DNA of 64,000 nt from Paenibacillus lutimineralis (GTDB lineage: Bacteria > Bacillota > Bacilli > Paenibacillales > Paenibacillaceae). The notes under the pieces were generated by a model. The model worked only from the letters and a program-made list of their open reading frames with translations, ran no database searches and had not been told where the DNA came from. The translations under genes and the position numbers were made by a program. The stretch lies in contig NZ_CP034346.1 in NCBI RefSeq assembly GCF_003991425.1, forward strand, positions 3,943,501-4,007,500, in the 5' to 3' direction. Below, one piece after another: positions 1-8,666 of the stretch. Every line of letters starts with the position of its first letter. Position 1 is the stretch's first letter.

Positions 1-495
1 CAGGATCCGGTTCACAACGCCCTCTTCCTGCGACATACAGCCACATACGCCGAGCAGTAAATCCGGTTTCTCCATCTTCAGCACTTTCATATGCCCAAGT
101 TCACCGAATACTTTGTCTTCAGCGTTCTCACGGATCGCACAGGTATTGTACAGAATAATGTCCGCTTCCTTACGATCCTCCGTTGGCTGATAACCCATCT
201 GCTCGAGAAGACCCTTGATCGTCTCACTGTCATGCTCGTTCATTTGGCAACCAAACGTATACACAATATAGTGCTTGCCGAGTCCAATATGCCGAAGCTC
301 CTCCGGTACCATATTGTCATATAGCACTTTGATCTCTTCCTTACCACGCTGTTTCTCAATACGGCTGTTCGGTTCCGACAAGATTTGGATCTCTCGTCCG
401 CGGATTCTGATCTTCTTCCCACGTTCGTCCTCCGAGATGACTTTAGCGTCCGAAAAATCAAAATACTTGGAGTAATCCTTGGTTTCTTTAGCCAC
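1..495 (-). CDS. miaB: tRNA-2-methylthio-N6-dimethylallyladenosine synthase, N-terminal part (runs off window)
   Basis: First 165 codons of MiaB, the radical-SAM methylthiotransferase that adds a 2-methylthio group to i6A37 of tRNAs reading UNN codons. The visible part covers the N-terminal methylthiotransferase domain with the auxiliary Fe-S cysteines in GCQMNEHDSE, NTCAIRENA and CGCMSQ; the radical-SAM CxxxCxxC and TRAM domains lie beyond the left edge. I chose the GTG at 493-495, giving MAKETKDYSKYF, because AAAGGGAGTGA lies just upstream. The roughly 60 residues before the first cysteine form the charged leader usual in Bacillales MiaB. RimO (17.1-18.4 kb) is its ribosomal-protein paralogue. 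Confidence 0.95.
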   Translation of the reverse strand, partial: MAKETKDYSKYFDFSDAKVISEDERGKKIRIRGREIQILSEPNSRIEKQRGKEEIKVLYDNMVPEELRHIGLGKHYIVYTFGCQMNEHDSETIKGLLEQMGYQPTEDRKEADIILYNTCAIRENAEDKVFGELGHMKVLKMEKPDLLLGVCGCMSQEEGVVNRIL

Positions 496-573
496 GGTGT
501 CGGCTCACTCCCTTTTACAATCTATGTGTGTACCCAAGAGGTTCAGCAACCTTATAAAAATGCATTACACTAA

Positions 574-602
574 ATTATAACATGATTTATAGTGCTTATC
601 TA
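574..602 (-). promoter_or_regulatory. Probable sigma-A promoter of miaB
   Basis: Minus-strand TAGATA, 17 bp, TATAAT, with TGT directly before the -10 (extended -10). It sits about 80 bp upstream of the miaB GTG start. The -35 is weak, the -10 perfect. Confidence 0.5.
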
Positions 603-660
603 CCTGGGTTCACGCGAAAGAGTCCATTTCCTCTGCCATTAACGCACCCACTTATTCAAC

Positions 661-706
661 AAAAAAAGAAACCTCGTTCAGATGAGAACGAGGTTTCTCT
701 TTTTTA
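661..706 (-). terminator. Intrinsic terminator of the DUF1657 gene
   Basis: A perfect 13-bp stem (AGAAACCTCGTTC / GAACGAGGTTTCT) with a 6-nt loop, flanked by A-runs on the left and T-runs on the right, so it could work on both strands. It lies 10 bp past the stop of the small gene at 716-934. Confidence 0.85.
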
Positions 707-715
707 CCTTAATGA

Positions 716-934
716 TTAGAAGCCTTTGTACTGTGGTTCTTCCTGTTCCAGCTGTTGTACGCGAGAATTCACTTGATCCACGATTTGCTGCGTTTGCTGA
801 GCAGCATTAGTGAACAGTTGCTTGGCTTCCTGGTTTTGCGTACTGAGAGCAAATGTCTCAAAGCTAGCCTGAGCACTTTTTAGGGATGCAACGGTTGTCT
901 TCACTTGGGACGCTACAGTCAATTTGTTCACCAC
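716..934 (-). CDS. DUF1657 small spore-associated protein
   Basis: A 72-residue, Gln- and Ala-rich helical protein with no signal peptide or membrane segment. The block TTVASLKSAQASFETFALST and the Q-rich second helix match DUF1657, a family found beside YetF and spoVA genes in spore formers. Its biochemical role is unknown. It diverges from the plus-strand YetF/spoVA operon across about 190 bp. The C-terminus of that YetF protein is a second, diverged copy of the same domain (LKKCQADLEIFALST). A good terminator follows. A possible sigma-G promoter precedes it, which would fit forespore expression. Confidence 0.85.
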   Translation of the reverse strand: MVNKLTVASQVKTTVASLKSAQASFETFALSTQNQEAKQLFTNAAQQTQQIVDQVNSRVQQLEQEEPQYKGF

Positions 935-963
935 CTTATCAGATTATCAATTGAACAAGCATT

Positions 964-993
964 AATTTTGCCATATTTGCTCGGACTAATTCA
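964..993 (-). promoter_or_regulatory. Possible sigma-G promoter of the DUF1657 gene
   Basis: Minus-strand TGAATT, 17 bp, CAAAATT, to compare with sigma-G TGAATA-N17/18-CATACTA (5/6 and 4/7 matches). The position, 30-60 bp before the start codon, is reasonable. Support is by match and context only. Confidence 0.35.
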
Positions 994-1122
994 TTTTCCT
1001 CTTGCCATATATTGTGTTAGTAAAATAACGCAAGTTGCGCATAATTGGGATACAATGACTGTTCAAAAGTCAGATAAGTGAATGTCAAATTGTGCATGCA
1101 TGCTGAAAGGAGCCTTCTCGCT

Positions 1123-1986
1123 ATGCCCGTGTGGTTAGAAATTATCGTCAGGACTTTATCCGCCGCCTTCGTGCTCTTTCTTATGACCCGTATTCTCGGA
1201 AAAAGGCAGCTCTCACAATTAACCTTCTTTGAATATGTTACGGGAATAACAATCGGGGATTTAGCGGCTTTTCTATCCATAAATCACGATCAAGATTGGT
1301 ACATTGCGCTTGTCGCTATTGTGACCTGGTTCTTCGTCTCCCTAGGAATCGAGTTTCTGCAAATGAAGAGCAAGAAATCGCGGGACGTGATCGACAGCAA
1401 AGGCACAGTTCTTATTAAAGATGGCAAAGTCTTAGAGGATAATCTGAAGAAAGAAAAGCTGACCAACGAGGAGCTCATGGAACAGCTTCGCAGGAAGAGC
1501 ATCTTCAAGGTATCCCAGGTCGAATATGCCGTCATTGAACCGGATGGCCAGGTCAACGCCTTACTGAAGGATCAATATCAACCGATTACGCTAGCACAAC
1601 TAGGTATTAAGATGCCAACCGAGGCCGAGCCGCAAACTGTTATTCTCGACGGCAAAATGATGGACGAACCTTTGGCAACGTCTGGATTCAGCCGACAATG
1701 GCTAAATACAGAGCTGGAGAAGCAAGGCGTATCCCTTGAAAATGTCTATCTTGGCCAGGTTGATGGTTATGGGCAGCTCTATGTCGACCTGTATGATGAT
1801 AAAATCAAAATTCCGCAGCCGCAGGAAAAACCGTTGCTTCTCGCAACACTTAAGAAATGTCAAGCGGATCTTGAGATATTCGCCCTTTCGACAGAGAACG
1901 AGACGAACAAGCAAATATATACCACCTGCTCCGAGCAATTGCAGCACGTCATTGATGATACGAGACGAGTGTTGATACAACAATAA
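1123..1986 (+). CDS. YetF family (DUF421) membrane protein with C-terminal DUF1657-like tail
   Basis: A 287-residue protein. Residues about 1-75 hold three hydrophobic segments with the DUF421 signatures RTLSAAFVLFLMTRILGKRQ and LTFFEYVTGITIGDLA; a cytoplasmic alpha/beta YetF domain follows to about residue 235. The last 50 residues (LKKCQADLEIFALSTENE...) resemble DUF1657 and the small protein encoded at 716-934. The ATG at 1123 is preferred over the in-frame GTG at 1078 because AAAGGAG ends 11 bp upstream and the protein then opens with a membrane segment. It is first in an operon with spoVAC (14 bp gap) and spoVAD. YetF-spoVAC-spoVAD grouping is known from spoVA2-type loci; the exact role of YetF in spores is not established. 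Confidence 0.88.
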   Translation: MPVWLEIIVRTLSAAFVLFLMTRILGKRQLSQLTFFEYVTGITIGDLAAFLSINHDQDWYIALVAIVTWFFVSLGIEFLQMKSKKSRDVIDSKGTVLIKDGKVLEDNLKKEKLTNEELMEQLRRKSIFKVSQVEYAVIEPDGQVNALLKDQYQPITLAQLGIKMPTEAEPQTVILDGKMMDEPLATSGFSRQWLNTELEKQGVSLENVYLGQVDGYGQLYVDLYDDKIKIPQPQEKPLLLATLKKCQADLEIFALSTENETNKQIYTTCSEQLQHVIDDTRRVLIQQ

Positions 1987-2000
1987 AGGAAGTGCGTAAC

Positions 2001-2489
2001 ATGGCTAATGCAAAAAATAAAAAAATGACACCTGCGCAGCAAAAGTACCAGCGTCTAGCTTCGTCCATGGAGCCTAAACGCCCGGTGCTCAAGAACTGTC
2101 TGCGTGCTTTCTTGGTCGGTGGAATCATCTGCTTGCTCGGCGAGTGCATTCGCCAGGCATTTATCGCTTTTGGAGGATTCGACGAGAAGTCGGCCTCCAA
2201 TCCAACGGTCGCGGTCCTCGTTCTGATCGCCGTTATTCTGACATCCATGGGCGTCTATGACAAAATCGCACAATGGGCCGGGGCTGGCACCGCTGTGCCA
2301 GTCACCGGATTTGCCAACTCAATGACCTCGGCAGCACTTGAACATCGCGCAGAAGGAATAGTTCTCGGGGTTGGTGCCGGCATGTTCAAGCTTGCAGGTT
2401 CCGTCATCGTATTCGGTACCTTTGCCGCGTTCATCATTGGTTTATTCTATGCCATCTTCATTCCTGATTTTGCTGGAGGAGGTCACTAA
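2001..2489 (+). CDS. spoVAC: Stage V sporulation protein AC
   Basis: A 162-residue membrane protein of the spore inner-membrane SpoVA channel, which takes up Ca-dipicolinate during sporulation and releases it at germination; SpoVAC of B. subtilis acts as a mechanosensitive pore. Family features seen are a charged N-terminus ending LKNCLRAFLVGG, four hydrophobic segments, and the conserved loop VPVTGFANSMTSAALEHRAEG. ATG 2001 is chosen over GTG 1992 because AAAGGA (1986-1991) is well spaced only for the ATG. It is translated between yetF and spoVAD; the stop lies 2 bp before spoVAD. Confidence 0.93.
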   Translation: MANAKNKKMTPAQQKYQRLASSMEPKRPVLKNCLRAFLVGGIICLLGECIRQAFIAFGGFDEKSASNPTVAVLVLIAVILTSMGVYDKIAQWAGAGTAVPVTGFANSMTSAALEHRAEGIVLGVGAGMFKLAGSVIVFGTFAAFIIGLFYAIFIPDFAGGGH

Positions 2490-2491
2490 TC

Positions 2492-3499
2492 ATGTTACAG
2501 GGCCATCAAAGCTGGGTGTTCGAGAATAAGCCAGCCATTATAAGTAGCGCCACAATCGTCGGGCCTTTCGAAGGACAGGGGCCTCTGGCTAATGACTTCG
2601 ATACGATCCATGCCGATCTGTACCTAGGGCAAGAGAGTTGGGAAAAAGCGGAGAAAACTTTGCTTGAAGAGTCTGCCAGCAAAGCCATTGAGAAGGCTGG
2701 GCTTACGAAGGAGCAAATTCAGTTCTACTTCGGCGGCGATTTGATGAACCAAATTATTAGCAGTAGCTTCGCAGCTCGGACGCTCAACATCCCTTATCTG
2801 GGTGTATTTGGCGCCTGCTCCACATCGATGGAGAGTCTTGCCTTGGCTGCATATATTGTGAACTACAACGGTGCCAAGCATGCACTTGCCGGAACCTGCA
2901 GCCACAATGCCAGTGTGGAGAAGCAGTTCAGATATCCAACTGAATACGGCTCGCAGAAGCCGCCAACCGCGCAATATACAGTCACCGGCTCGGGATCAGC
3001 TGTGCTGTCGCTGGAAGGTAGCGGTCCAAAAGTTACGTCGGCGACGATTGGCCGCGTTATCGATATGGGAATCACTGACCCCTTTAATATGGGCGCAGCG
3101 ATGGCACCGGCGGCGGTCGACACCATCCAGGCTCACTTCCGCGATATGCAGATTGAGCCCTCCTATTATGATCTGATCGTCACTGGCGACCTATCTAAAG
3201 TTGGCTATGAGATCGCCAAAGAACTGTTCAAGCGCCACAACTTCCCAATCGATCAGACGAACTATCAGGACTGCGGAATGATGATCTATAACTATGACAA
3301 GCAGAATGTACAGGCAGGGGCGAGCGGCTGTGCCTGCTCCGCTGTTGTGACTTACGGCCATCTGCTGAACCGTATGAAGCGCGGAGAGCTGAAGCGATTG
3401 CTTGTCGTTGCTACCGGCGCTCTCCTCTCCCCCCTATCCTACCAGCAAGGGGAGAGCATTCCATGTATCGCTCATGCTGTAGCGATCGAAAGTAATTAA
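2492..3499 (+). CDS. spoVAD: Stage V sporulation protein AD
   Basis: A 335-residue soluble subunit of the SpoVA complex that binds dipicolinate on the outer face of the spore inner membrane. It has the thiolase-like fold, with FGACSTSMESLALAA at the position of the thiolase nucleophile region, GSGSAVLSLEG, and the C-terminal ASGCACSAVV block. Length is normal for the family. A GGAGGAGG ribosome site overlaps the end of spoVAC, so the two are likely translationally coupled. In most operons spoVAE follows; here a terminator comes 34 bp after the stop and no spoVAE reading frame is present. Confidence 0.95.
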   Translation: MLQGHQSWVFENKPAIISSATIVGPFEGQGPLANDFDTIHADLYLGQESWEKAEKTLLEESASKAIEKAGLTKEQIQFYFGGDLMNQIISSSFAARTLNIPYLGVFGACSTSMESLALAAYIVNYNGAKHALAGTCSHNASVEKQFRYPTEYGSQKPPTAQYTVTGSGSAVLSLEGSGPKVTSATIGRVIDMGITDPFNMGAAMAPAAVDTIQAHFRDMQIEPSYYDLIVTGDLSKVGYEIAKELFKRHNFPIDQTNYQDCGMMIYNYDKQNVQAGASGCACSAVVTYGHLLNRMKRGELKRLLVVATGALLSPLSYQQGESIPCIAHAVAIESN

Positions 3500-3532
3500 T
3501 TCAAACCTTCAGAAGTCTCCCCGCAAATTAAT

Positions 3533-3572
3533 AAAGGGTCTCGCTGATCTGTACGATCAGGCGAGACCCTTG
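3533..3572. terminator. Bidirectional terminator between spoVAD and pduL
   Basis: AAGGGTCTCGC pairs with GCGAGACCCTT, and the loop contains a second short stem TGATC/GATCA. It is placed tail-to-tail between convergent spoVAD and pduL. Confidence 0.8.
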
Positions 3573-3590
3573 TCTATTAATAACTGATGA

Positions 3591-4163
3591 TTAATCTACG
3601 ATTTCTGCAGTATCGCCATTCTTGGCGCCAGCAGCATTCGCTTCATCCGTATCGATATGCATATCAAGTGCGAAGGAATCCGATACACGCGCGATAACAT
3701 TTTCCATAATCATACCGCGTTCTCCACCAAAGCGAACCTTCAGCAATTCTTTATCCTTGATGCCCCATTTCTCAGCATCGGAAGTATGGAAGTGGATATG
3801 ACGGGCTGCTACGATTACGCCTTGCTCTAGCTCAACTTCGCCAGCAGGACCCACTACTTTAATACCAGGTGTTCCATCAATCTTACCAGATTCACGAACT
3901 GGAGCCTTAACGCCGATTGCGAAGGAATCCGTACGGGAAATTTCCAATTGGGATGCTGGACGAGCAGGTCCCAGAATACGAACTTTGTCAAACTGGCCTT
4001 TCGGTCCAACGACAGCTACTGTCTCGTTAGACGCGAATTGTCCTGGTTGGGACAACGGCTTGAATTCAGTAAGCTGATAACCTTGTCCAAACAAAGCTTC
4101 AATATGCTCTTGAGTTAAGTGAATATGACGTGCTGATACGCCGACAGGTACAGTCTTGCTCAT
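3591..4163 (-). CDS. pduL: Phosphate propanoyltransferase / PduL-type phosphotransacylase
   Basis: A 190-residue PduL family enzyme that interconverts acyl-CoA and acyl phosphate. Two beta-barrel halves are visible, each with the metal-binding His cluster: VGVSARHIHL near the N-terminus and VAARHIHFHTSDAEKWG in the second half, plus LDMHIDTDEANAAG near the C-terminus. There is no obvious encapsulation peptide and no microcompartment gene nearby, so a housekeeping acetate/propionate role is more likely than a metabolosome one. ATG 4163 has GAGGAG 10 bp upstream. It is monocistronic, between two terminators. Confidence 0.92.
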   Translation of the reverse strand: MSKTVPVGVSARHIHLTQEHIEALFGQGYQLTEFKPLSQPGQFASNETVAVVGPKGQFDKVRILGPARPASQLEISRTDSFAIGVKAPVRESGKIDGTPGIKVVGPAGEVELEQGVIVAARHIHFHTSDAEKWGIKDKELLKVRFGGERGMIMENVIARVSDSFALDMHIDTDEANAAGAKNGDTAEIVD

Positions 4164-4248
4164 TTTGTAAACACTCCTCGTTTTTTCTCTATCACGGGTG
4201 TGACGTTTCTATATCGCCCCCTATTATACACCTTTTTCACGTAAAAAG

Positions 4249-4281
4249 AAAAAGATGTCCGTAAAATACGAACATCTTTTT
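4249..4281 (-). terminator. Terminator of the korAB operon
   Basis: Minus-strand stem AAAAGATGT-TCGTA / TACGG-ACATCTTTTT with a 3-nt loop and one mismatch, ending in a T-run, 6 bp past the korB stop. Confidence 0.75.
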
Positions 4282-4286
4282 GCCAA

Positions 4287-5139
<853 letters not shown>

Positions 5140-5153
<14 letters not shown>

Positions 5154-6915
5154 TTTGTACCAACTCCTCGTGCGGTTTATAGCCGGCGGCCTTTGCGCAT
5201 TCTTCGAATACTTCCGAAGGCAAGAACGGACTGCCATCATATTTCAATGCATTCAGAATTTTATCATGGTTGCCGCAATGCAGCTTCATCAGGTTCGCCA
5301 ATTGACCTGTCGCATTATTCTCAAATACGAGAACTTTCTTCGCCTTCTGAATTTCCGGAAGGATTAATTCCGTAGGGAATGGATGCATTTGGCGTACCGT
5401 CATATGGTTCGATGTCACTCCTTCACCATTCAGGCGAAGACGAGCTTGATCGATTGTTCCACCTGTTGAGCCCATGCCTACGATCAGAAGATCGGGCTCG
5501 GCATGTGGGGAATGCAGATGAATCGGGTTCGTAATCTGCATTTCGTCCAGCTTGCGCAGACGTTTATCCATCATTTTCTTCCGGTTGACCGTCGACTCCG
5601 ATGGACGTCCGGCTTCATCATGCTCTACACCAGTAACATGGTGAATGCCATTCTTCTCACCAGGCAACACCCGAGGAGAAATACCATTGTCCGTAACCGC
5701 ATAACGGTTGAACATACTCTTATCTTCACGTTCCGGAATATCCTTCACGATATAACCGCGTTCGATTTGAATCTTGTTATAATCAAGCATTTCACAGGAC
5801 TGCTTGCCCAAGGATAGTTGCAGGTCAGTAGCCACGATAACCGGAACCTGATACTTTTCGGCCAGATTGAACGCTTCAACGGTATCATAGAAGCATTCCT
5901 CGATTGAGCTCGGTGCAATGACGATCTTCGGAATTTCGCCATGCGTTCCGTAGATCAAGGCATTGATATCGCTCTGCTCCTGCTTTGTTGGAAGCCCGGT
6001 ACTAGGGCCGCCGCGCTGCGTATCGACGATAACGACCGGCGTCTCGGTCATACCAGCAAGTCCGATCGCTTCCATCATCAGCGACAAGCCTGGGCCCGCT
6101 GAAGCAGTCATAGAGCGTACACCAGCATAGTTCGAACCGATAGCCATCGTAATGGCCGCGATTTCATCCTCTGTCTGAACGACAGTACCGCCAAACTTAG
6201 GCAATTTCTTAATCAAATATTCCATAATTTCAGAAGCCGGTGTAATCGGATAAGCACTCATGATTCGGCAGCCTGCCGTAAGCGCACCGAGCCCGATCGC
6301 ATCGTTACCGATCATGAACAACTTCTGCTTACCGTCAGCGGGTTCCAGCTTGAAGTTATCAAGAGGTCCCCCGGCGAGCTCCAGTACAAAATCGGCACCG
6401 CGTTTCACCGCTTCGATATTTTTGTCCACAATAGCTTGACCCTTACGGCCAAATTCCTCTTCAACCGCTTTGTTGAATACTTCAAGCGGTAGCCCCAAGA
6501 GGGCCCAAGAAGCGCCTGAAGCAACCATATTCTTCATGAGCGAAGTGCCCAGTTCCTCAGCAATGCTCGTAATTGGAACAGGGAATAGCTTCACATCGAT
6601 TCCTTCAGGAACAGACGGATTAAACTTGGCATCTGCAACAATGACTCCACCGCTGCATAGCTCATGCGCATTCAAATCGATACTTTCTTGGTCAAAAGCG
6701 ACTAAGATGTCCAAGTCGTCGGAAATAGCTCGAATCGGCTTGGTACTAATCCGGATTTTGTTGTTCGTATGACCACCTTTAATACGCGAGGAAAAATGAC
6801 GGTATCCGTACAAATAATACCCAAGTCTATTCAAGGCTGTCGAAAAAATCCGGTCCGTACTTTCAACCCCTTCGCCTTGCTGTCCACCGATCTTCCAAGA
6901 CAATTGACTAATCAA
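5140..6915 (-). CDS. korA: 2-oxoacid:ferredoxin oxidoreductase, alpha (gamma-alpha fused) subunit
   Basis: A 591-residue subunit. The N-terminal gamma domain (about 1-190) has SWKIGGQQGEGVESTDRIF and HFSSRIKGGHTNNKIR. The alpha/pyrimidine-binding domain follows, with GCRIMSAYPITPASEIMEYL, TASAGPGLSLMMEAIGLAGM and RGGPSTGLPTKQEQSD. The C-terminal domain II contains LIVGMGSTGGTI. Domain order and length match the two-subunit Kor enzymes of Bacillus. Initiation is at TTG 6915, which has AAAGGGGTGG 6 bp upstream and gives the family N-terminus MISQLSWK. It forms an operon with korB. Confidence 0.93.
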
Positions 6916-7052
6916 GATCGCCCACCCCTTTAATCGTATCGCACTATAAAAGATATAAAATTAAAATAATAATAGCCCTCTCAGAACGCAGATGTGTTAA
7001 CTGTCACAATTTTCTGCAACACTTGTGAACATTCTGTTTCAGAGTCATGTCA

Positions 7053-7090
7053 ATTTTATGTCGAAGTCATATAAAAAGCAAGCGTTTTCC
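7053..7090 (-). promoter_or_regulatory. Possible korA promoter overlapped by a cre-like box
   Basis: Minus-strand TTGCTT (7076-7081), 17 bp, TAAAAT (7053-7058). GGAAAACGCTTGCT at 7077-7090 matches the CcpA cre sequence TGAAAACGCTTGCA at 12 of 14 positions and overlaps the -35. If real, korAB would be carbon-repressed. Single-site match only. Confidence 0.3.
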
Positions 7091-7119
7091 ACCCTTTTTC
7101 ATATAGTTGTTTTCGATCA

Positions 7120-7141
7120 TAACGATCTCGTAATTGGATTA
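7120..7141. repeat. Solitary TAACGA-type repeat unit
   Basis: Begins TAACGATCT and continues CGTAATT, nearly the same as the fifth unit of the array at 9509-9741 (TAACGATCTGTAATT) with one inserted base; the right arm is degenerate. It lies between the dipeptidase stop and the korA promoter. Confidence 0.35.
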
Positions 7142-7151
7142 ATTAAAGCGC

Positions 7152-8099
7152 TTACTTACCCTGTGGTAGCCACATTCGCAAAAATTCCAGTGCATTGCCG
7201 GACATCCAGCCCTTTACAAGCTCTTCTGGATAGTGTTTGAGAAGGGTCTCAACCCATTTGTAGTAATCCCCTGCATGCCGTAAATCATCGATATGGGTAT
7301 CAATTCCGTCGAAATCGGAGCCGAACATAATATGCTTTTCGCCGCCAAGCTGGCAAATATGATCGAGATGCGGTAGAAGATCCTCACTGTGTACCACCGT
7401 GCTATCTTTTACAAACCAAGGCACAAATGTCACACCAATCCGACCGCCGCTATCTATTATCGCTCTGATTTGTTCATCATGCAAATTCCGAGCATGGGCG
7501 CAAATATGATAGGCATTAGAATGAGAGGCGATAAAAGGACGCTTCGCACTCTCAGACAGCTCTATTAGCTCCCAGAAGCCCTTTTGAGATAAATGAGATA
7601 CATCTAGTGTAATTCCTAGTTCATGGCAGGCCTGCACCAGCTCAAGCCCCTTACGAGTGAAGCCGCCATTCCGCAGCTCCATCACACCATCCGCAGCCCA
7701 ATTCGCATAATTCCAGGTAATGCCGAGAAAGCGCACTCCCCGTTCATAACAGAGCCGTAAATAGAACAAATCTCCCTCCAGGCCATCCGCTCCTTCAATA
7801 GAGAGCATGCCGGCCTTCTCTCCTGAGGCTATAACACGTTCCAAATCCGCAGTATTTCTAATGAGCCCGATACCTTCGGATGCAATGCGCTCCTGATATA
7901 GGTCAAGCTGCTCCATGATATGTTCAATGCCCGGCGGGCCTAATTTCTCCGACAGGAAAATAGCAAAGCATTGCAGCTGTACCTCTCCTTGCTTCATACG
8001 CTCTAAATTAACATCAAGCCCATTATCACATTTGAAGTCCAGACTACGGTCCAGCTGTATTTTGCTAAGCACGTCACAATGGAAGTCAACAATTTTCAA
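7152..8099 (-). CDS. Membrane-dipeptidase family (peptidase M19) dipeptidase
   Basis: A 315-residue zinc dipeptidase of the renal dipeptidase family, with a TIM-barrel amidohydrolase fold and predicted cytoplasmic (no signal peptide). Metal and active-site blocks visible are DFHCDV (HxD) at the N-terminus, EGADGLEGD, DVSHLSQKGFWEL, PFIASHSNAYHIC and MFGSDFDGID. The start is placed at TTG 8099, giving MKIVDFHCDV, because an AAGGAGGGG ribosome site lies 8 bp upstream; the longer ATG frame from 8117 would contain that site. A dipeptidase next to spoVS and korA is a common Bacillales arrangement. Substrate unknown. Confidence 0.87.
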   Translation of the reverse strand: MKIVDFHCDVLSKIQLDRSLDFKCDNGLDVNLERMKQGEVQLQCFAIFLSEKLGPPGIEHIMEQLDLYQERIASEGIGLIRNTADLERVIASGEKAGMLSIEGADGLEGDLFYLRLCYERGVRFLGITWNYANWAADGVMELRNGGFTRKGLELVQACHELGITLDVSHLSQKGFWELIELSESAKRPFIASHSNAYHICAHARNLHDEQIRAIIDSGGRIGVTFVPWFVKDSTVVHSEDLLPHLDHICQLGGEKHIMFGSDFDGIDTHIDDLRHAGDYYKWVETLLKHYPEELVKGWMSGNALEFLRMWLPQGK

Positions 8100-8184
8100 T
8101 ACGTCCCCCTCCTTCATCGCTCTATTTTCCAGTATATTTTAGATCTTACTTATTAATATTCATTTCTAATCCAAAAAGCAAAAA

Positions 8185-8212
8185 AACCTGTCTACTCATG
8201 AGTAAACAGGTT
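8185..8212 (-). terminator. Terminator of spoVS
   Basis: Stem AACCTGT...ACAGGTT with an inner TACTCATGAGTA palindrome, followed on the minus strand by TTTTTTT. It lies 22 bp past the spoVS stop. Confidence 0.85.
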
Positions 8213-8233
8213 CACCTACATCTCTAATAGACC

Positions 8234-8494
8234 TTATCTAGGTTCAACTATGAGCTTGATCGCTGTACGATCCTCACCATCAATCACAATATCCGTAAAA
8301 GCCGGAATGCATATCAGATCTACGCCGCTTGGTGCAACGAATCCCCGGGCTATGGCTACCGCCTTGATGGCCTGGTTAAGTGCACCCGCTCCAATAGCCT
8401 GAAGTTCAGCAGCACCACGCTCTCTTAGAACTCCAGCTAGAGCACCGGCAACGGAGTTGGGATTGGATTTTGCTGAAACTTTTAATACTTCCAT
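8234..8494 (-). CDS. spoVS: Stage V sporulation protein S
   Basis: An 86-residue Alba-like protein needed for the step from stage V to stage VI of sporulation, very strongly conserved in spore formers. The sequence begins MEVLKVSAKSNPNSVAGALA and contains GAGALNQAIKAVAIARGFVAPSG, the hallmark of the family. It sits downstream of rny and ymdB as in Bacillus but has its own promoter, with a good sigma-H match about 50 bp upstream, and its own terminator. GGGAGG precedes the ATG. Confidence 0.97.
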   Translation of the reverse strand: MEVLKVSAKSNPNSVAGALAGVLRERGAAELQAIGAGALNQAIKAVAIARGFVAPSGVDLICIPAFTDIVIDGEDRTAIKLIVEPR

Positions 8495-8541
8495 GGTAAG
8501 TACCTCCCTGGGAATAATGGTTTGACTCCACTACTTAGAAG

Positions 8542-8570
8542 ATATTCGTGAGTAGCAAAATAATTCCTTC
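8542..8570 (-). promoter_or_regulatory. Sigma-H promoter of spoVS
   Basis: Minus-strand GAAGGAATT, 11 bp, CACGAATAT. This fits sigma-H RnAGGAwww-N11/12-RnnGAATww at all but one position. spoVS of B. subtilis is known to be sigma-H dependent, so sequence and biology agree. Predicted start of transcription is about 40 bp before the ATG. Confidence 0.7.
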
Positions 8571-8588
8571 TTTTTTGGGAGGTGCCTT

Positions 8589-8630
8589 AGAGGTAGTACA
8601 AAAAGTCCGCTTTTGATAAGAAAACCGATC
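8589..8630 (+). repeat. Left-end fragment of the GTTCAAAAAGTC dispersed repeat (copy D)
   Basis: Contains AGAGGTAGTACAAAAAGTCC followed by TTTTGATAAGAAAACCGATC, which matches the first 40 bp of the copy at 53300-53583. It ends abruptly. It lies just upstream of the spoVS promoter. Confidence 0.65.
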
Positions 8631-8666
8631 TTTTTGAGCTCCACTTATAGCGGTATCTCTTGTCAG

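Noticed and set aside
1045..1075. Further copy of the GTTCAAAAAGTC repeat
   Set aside because: Only GTTCAAAAGTC matches; the flanking blocks are absent, so chance is likely.
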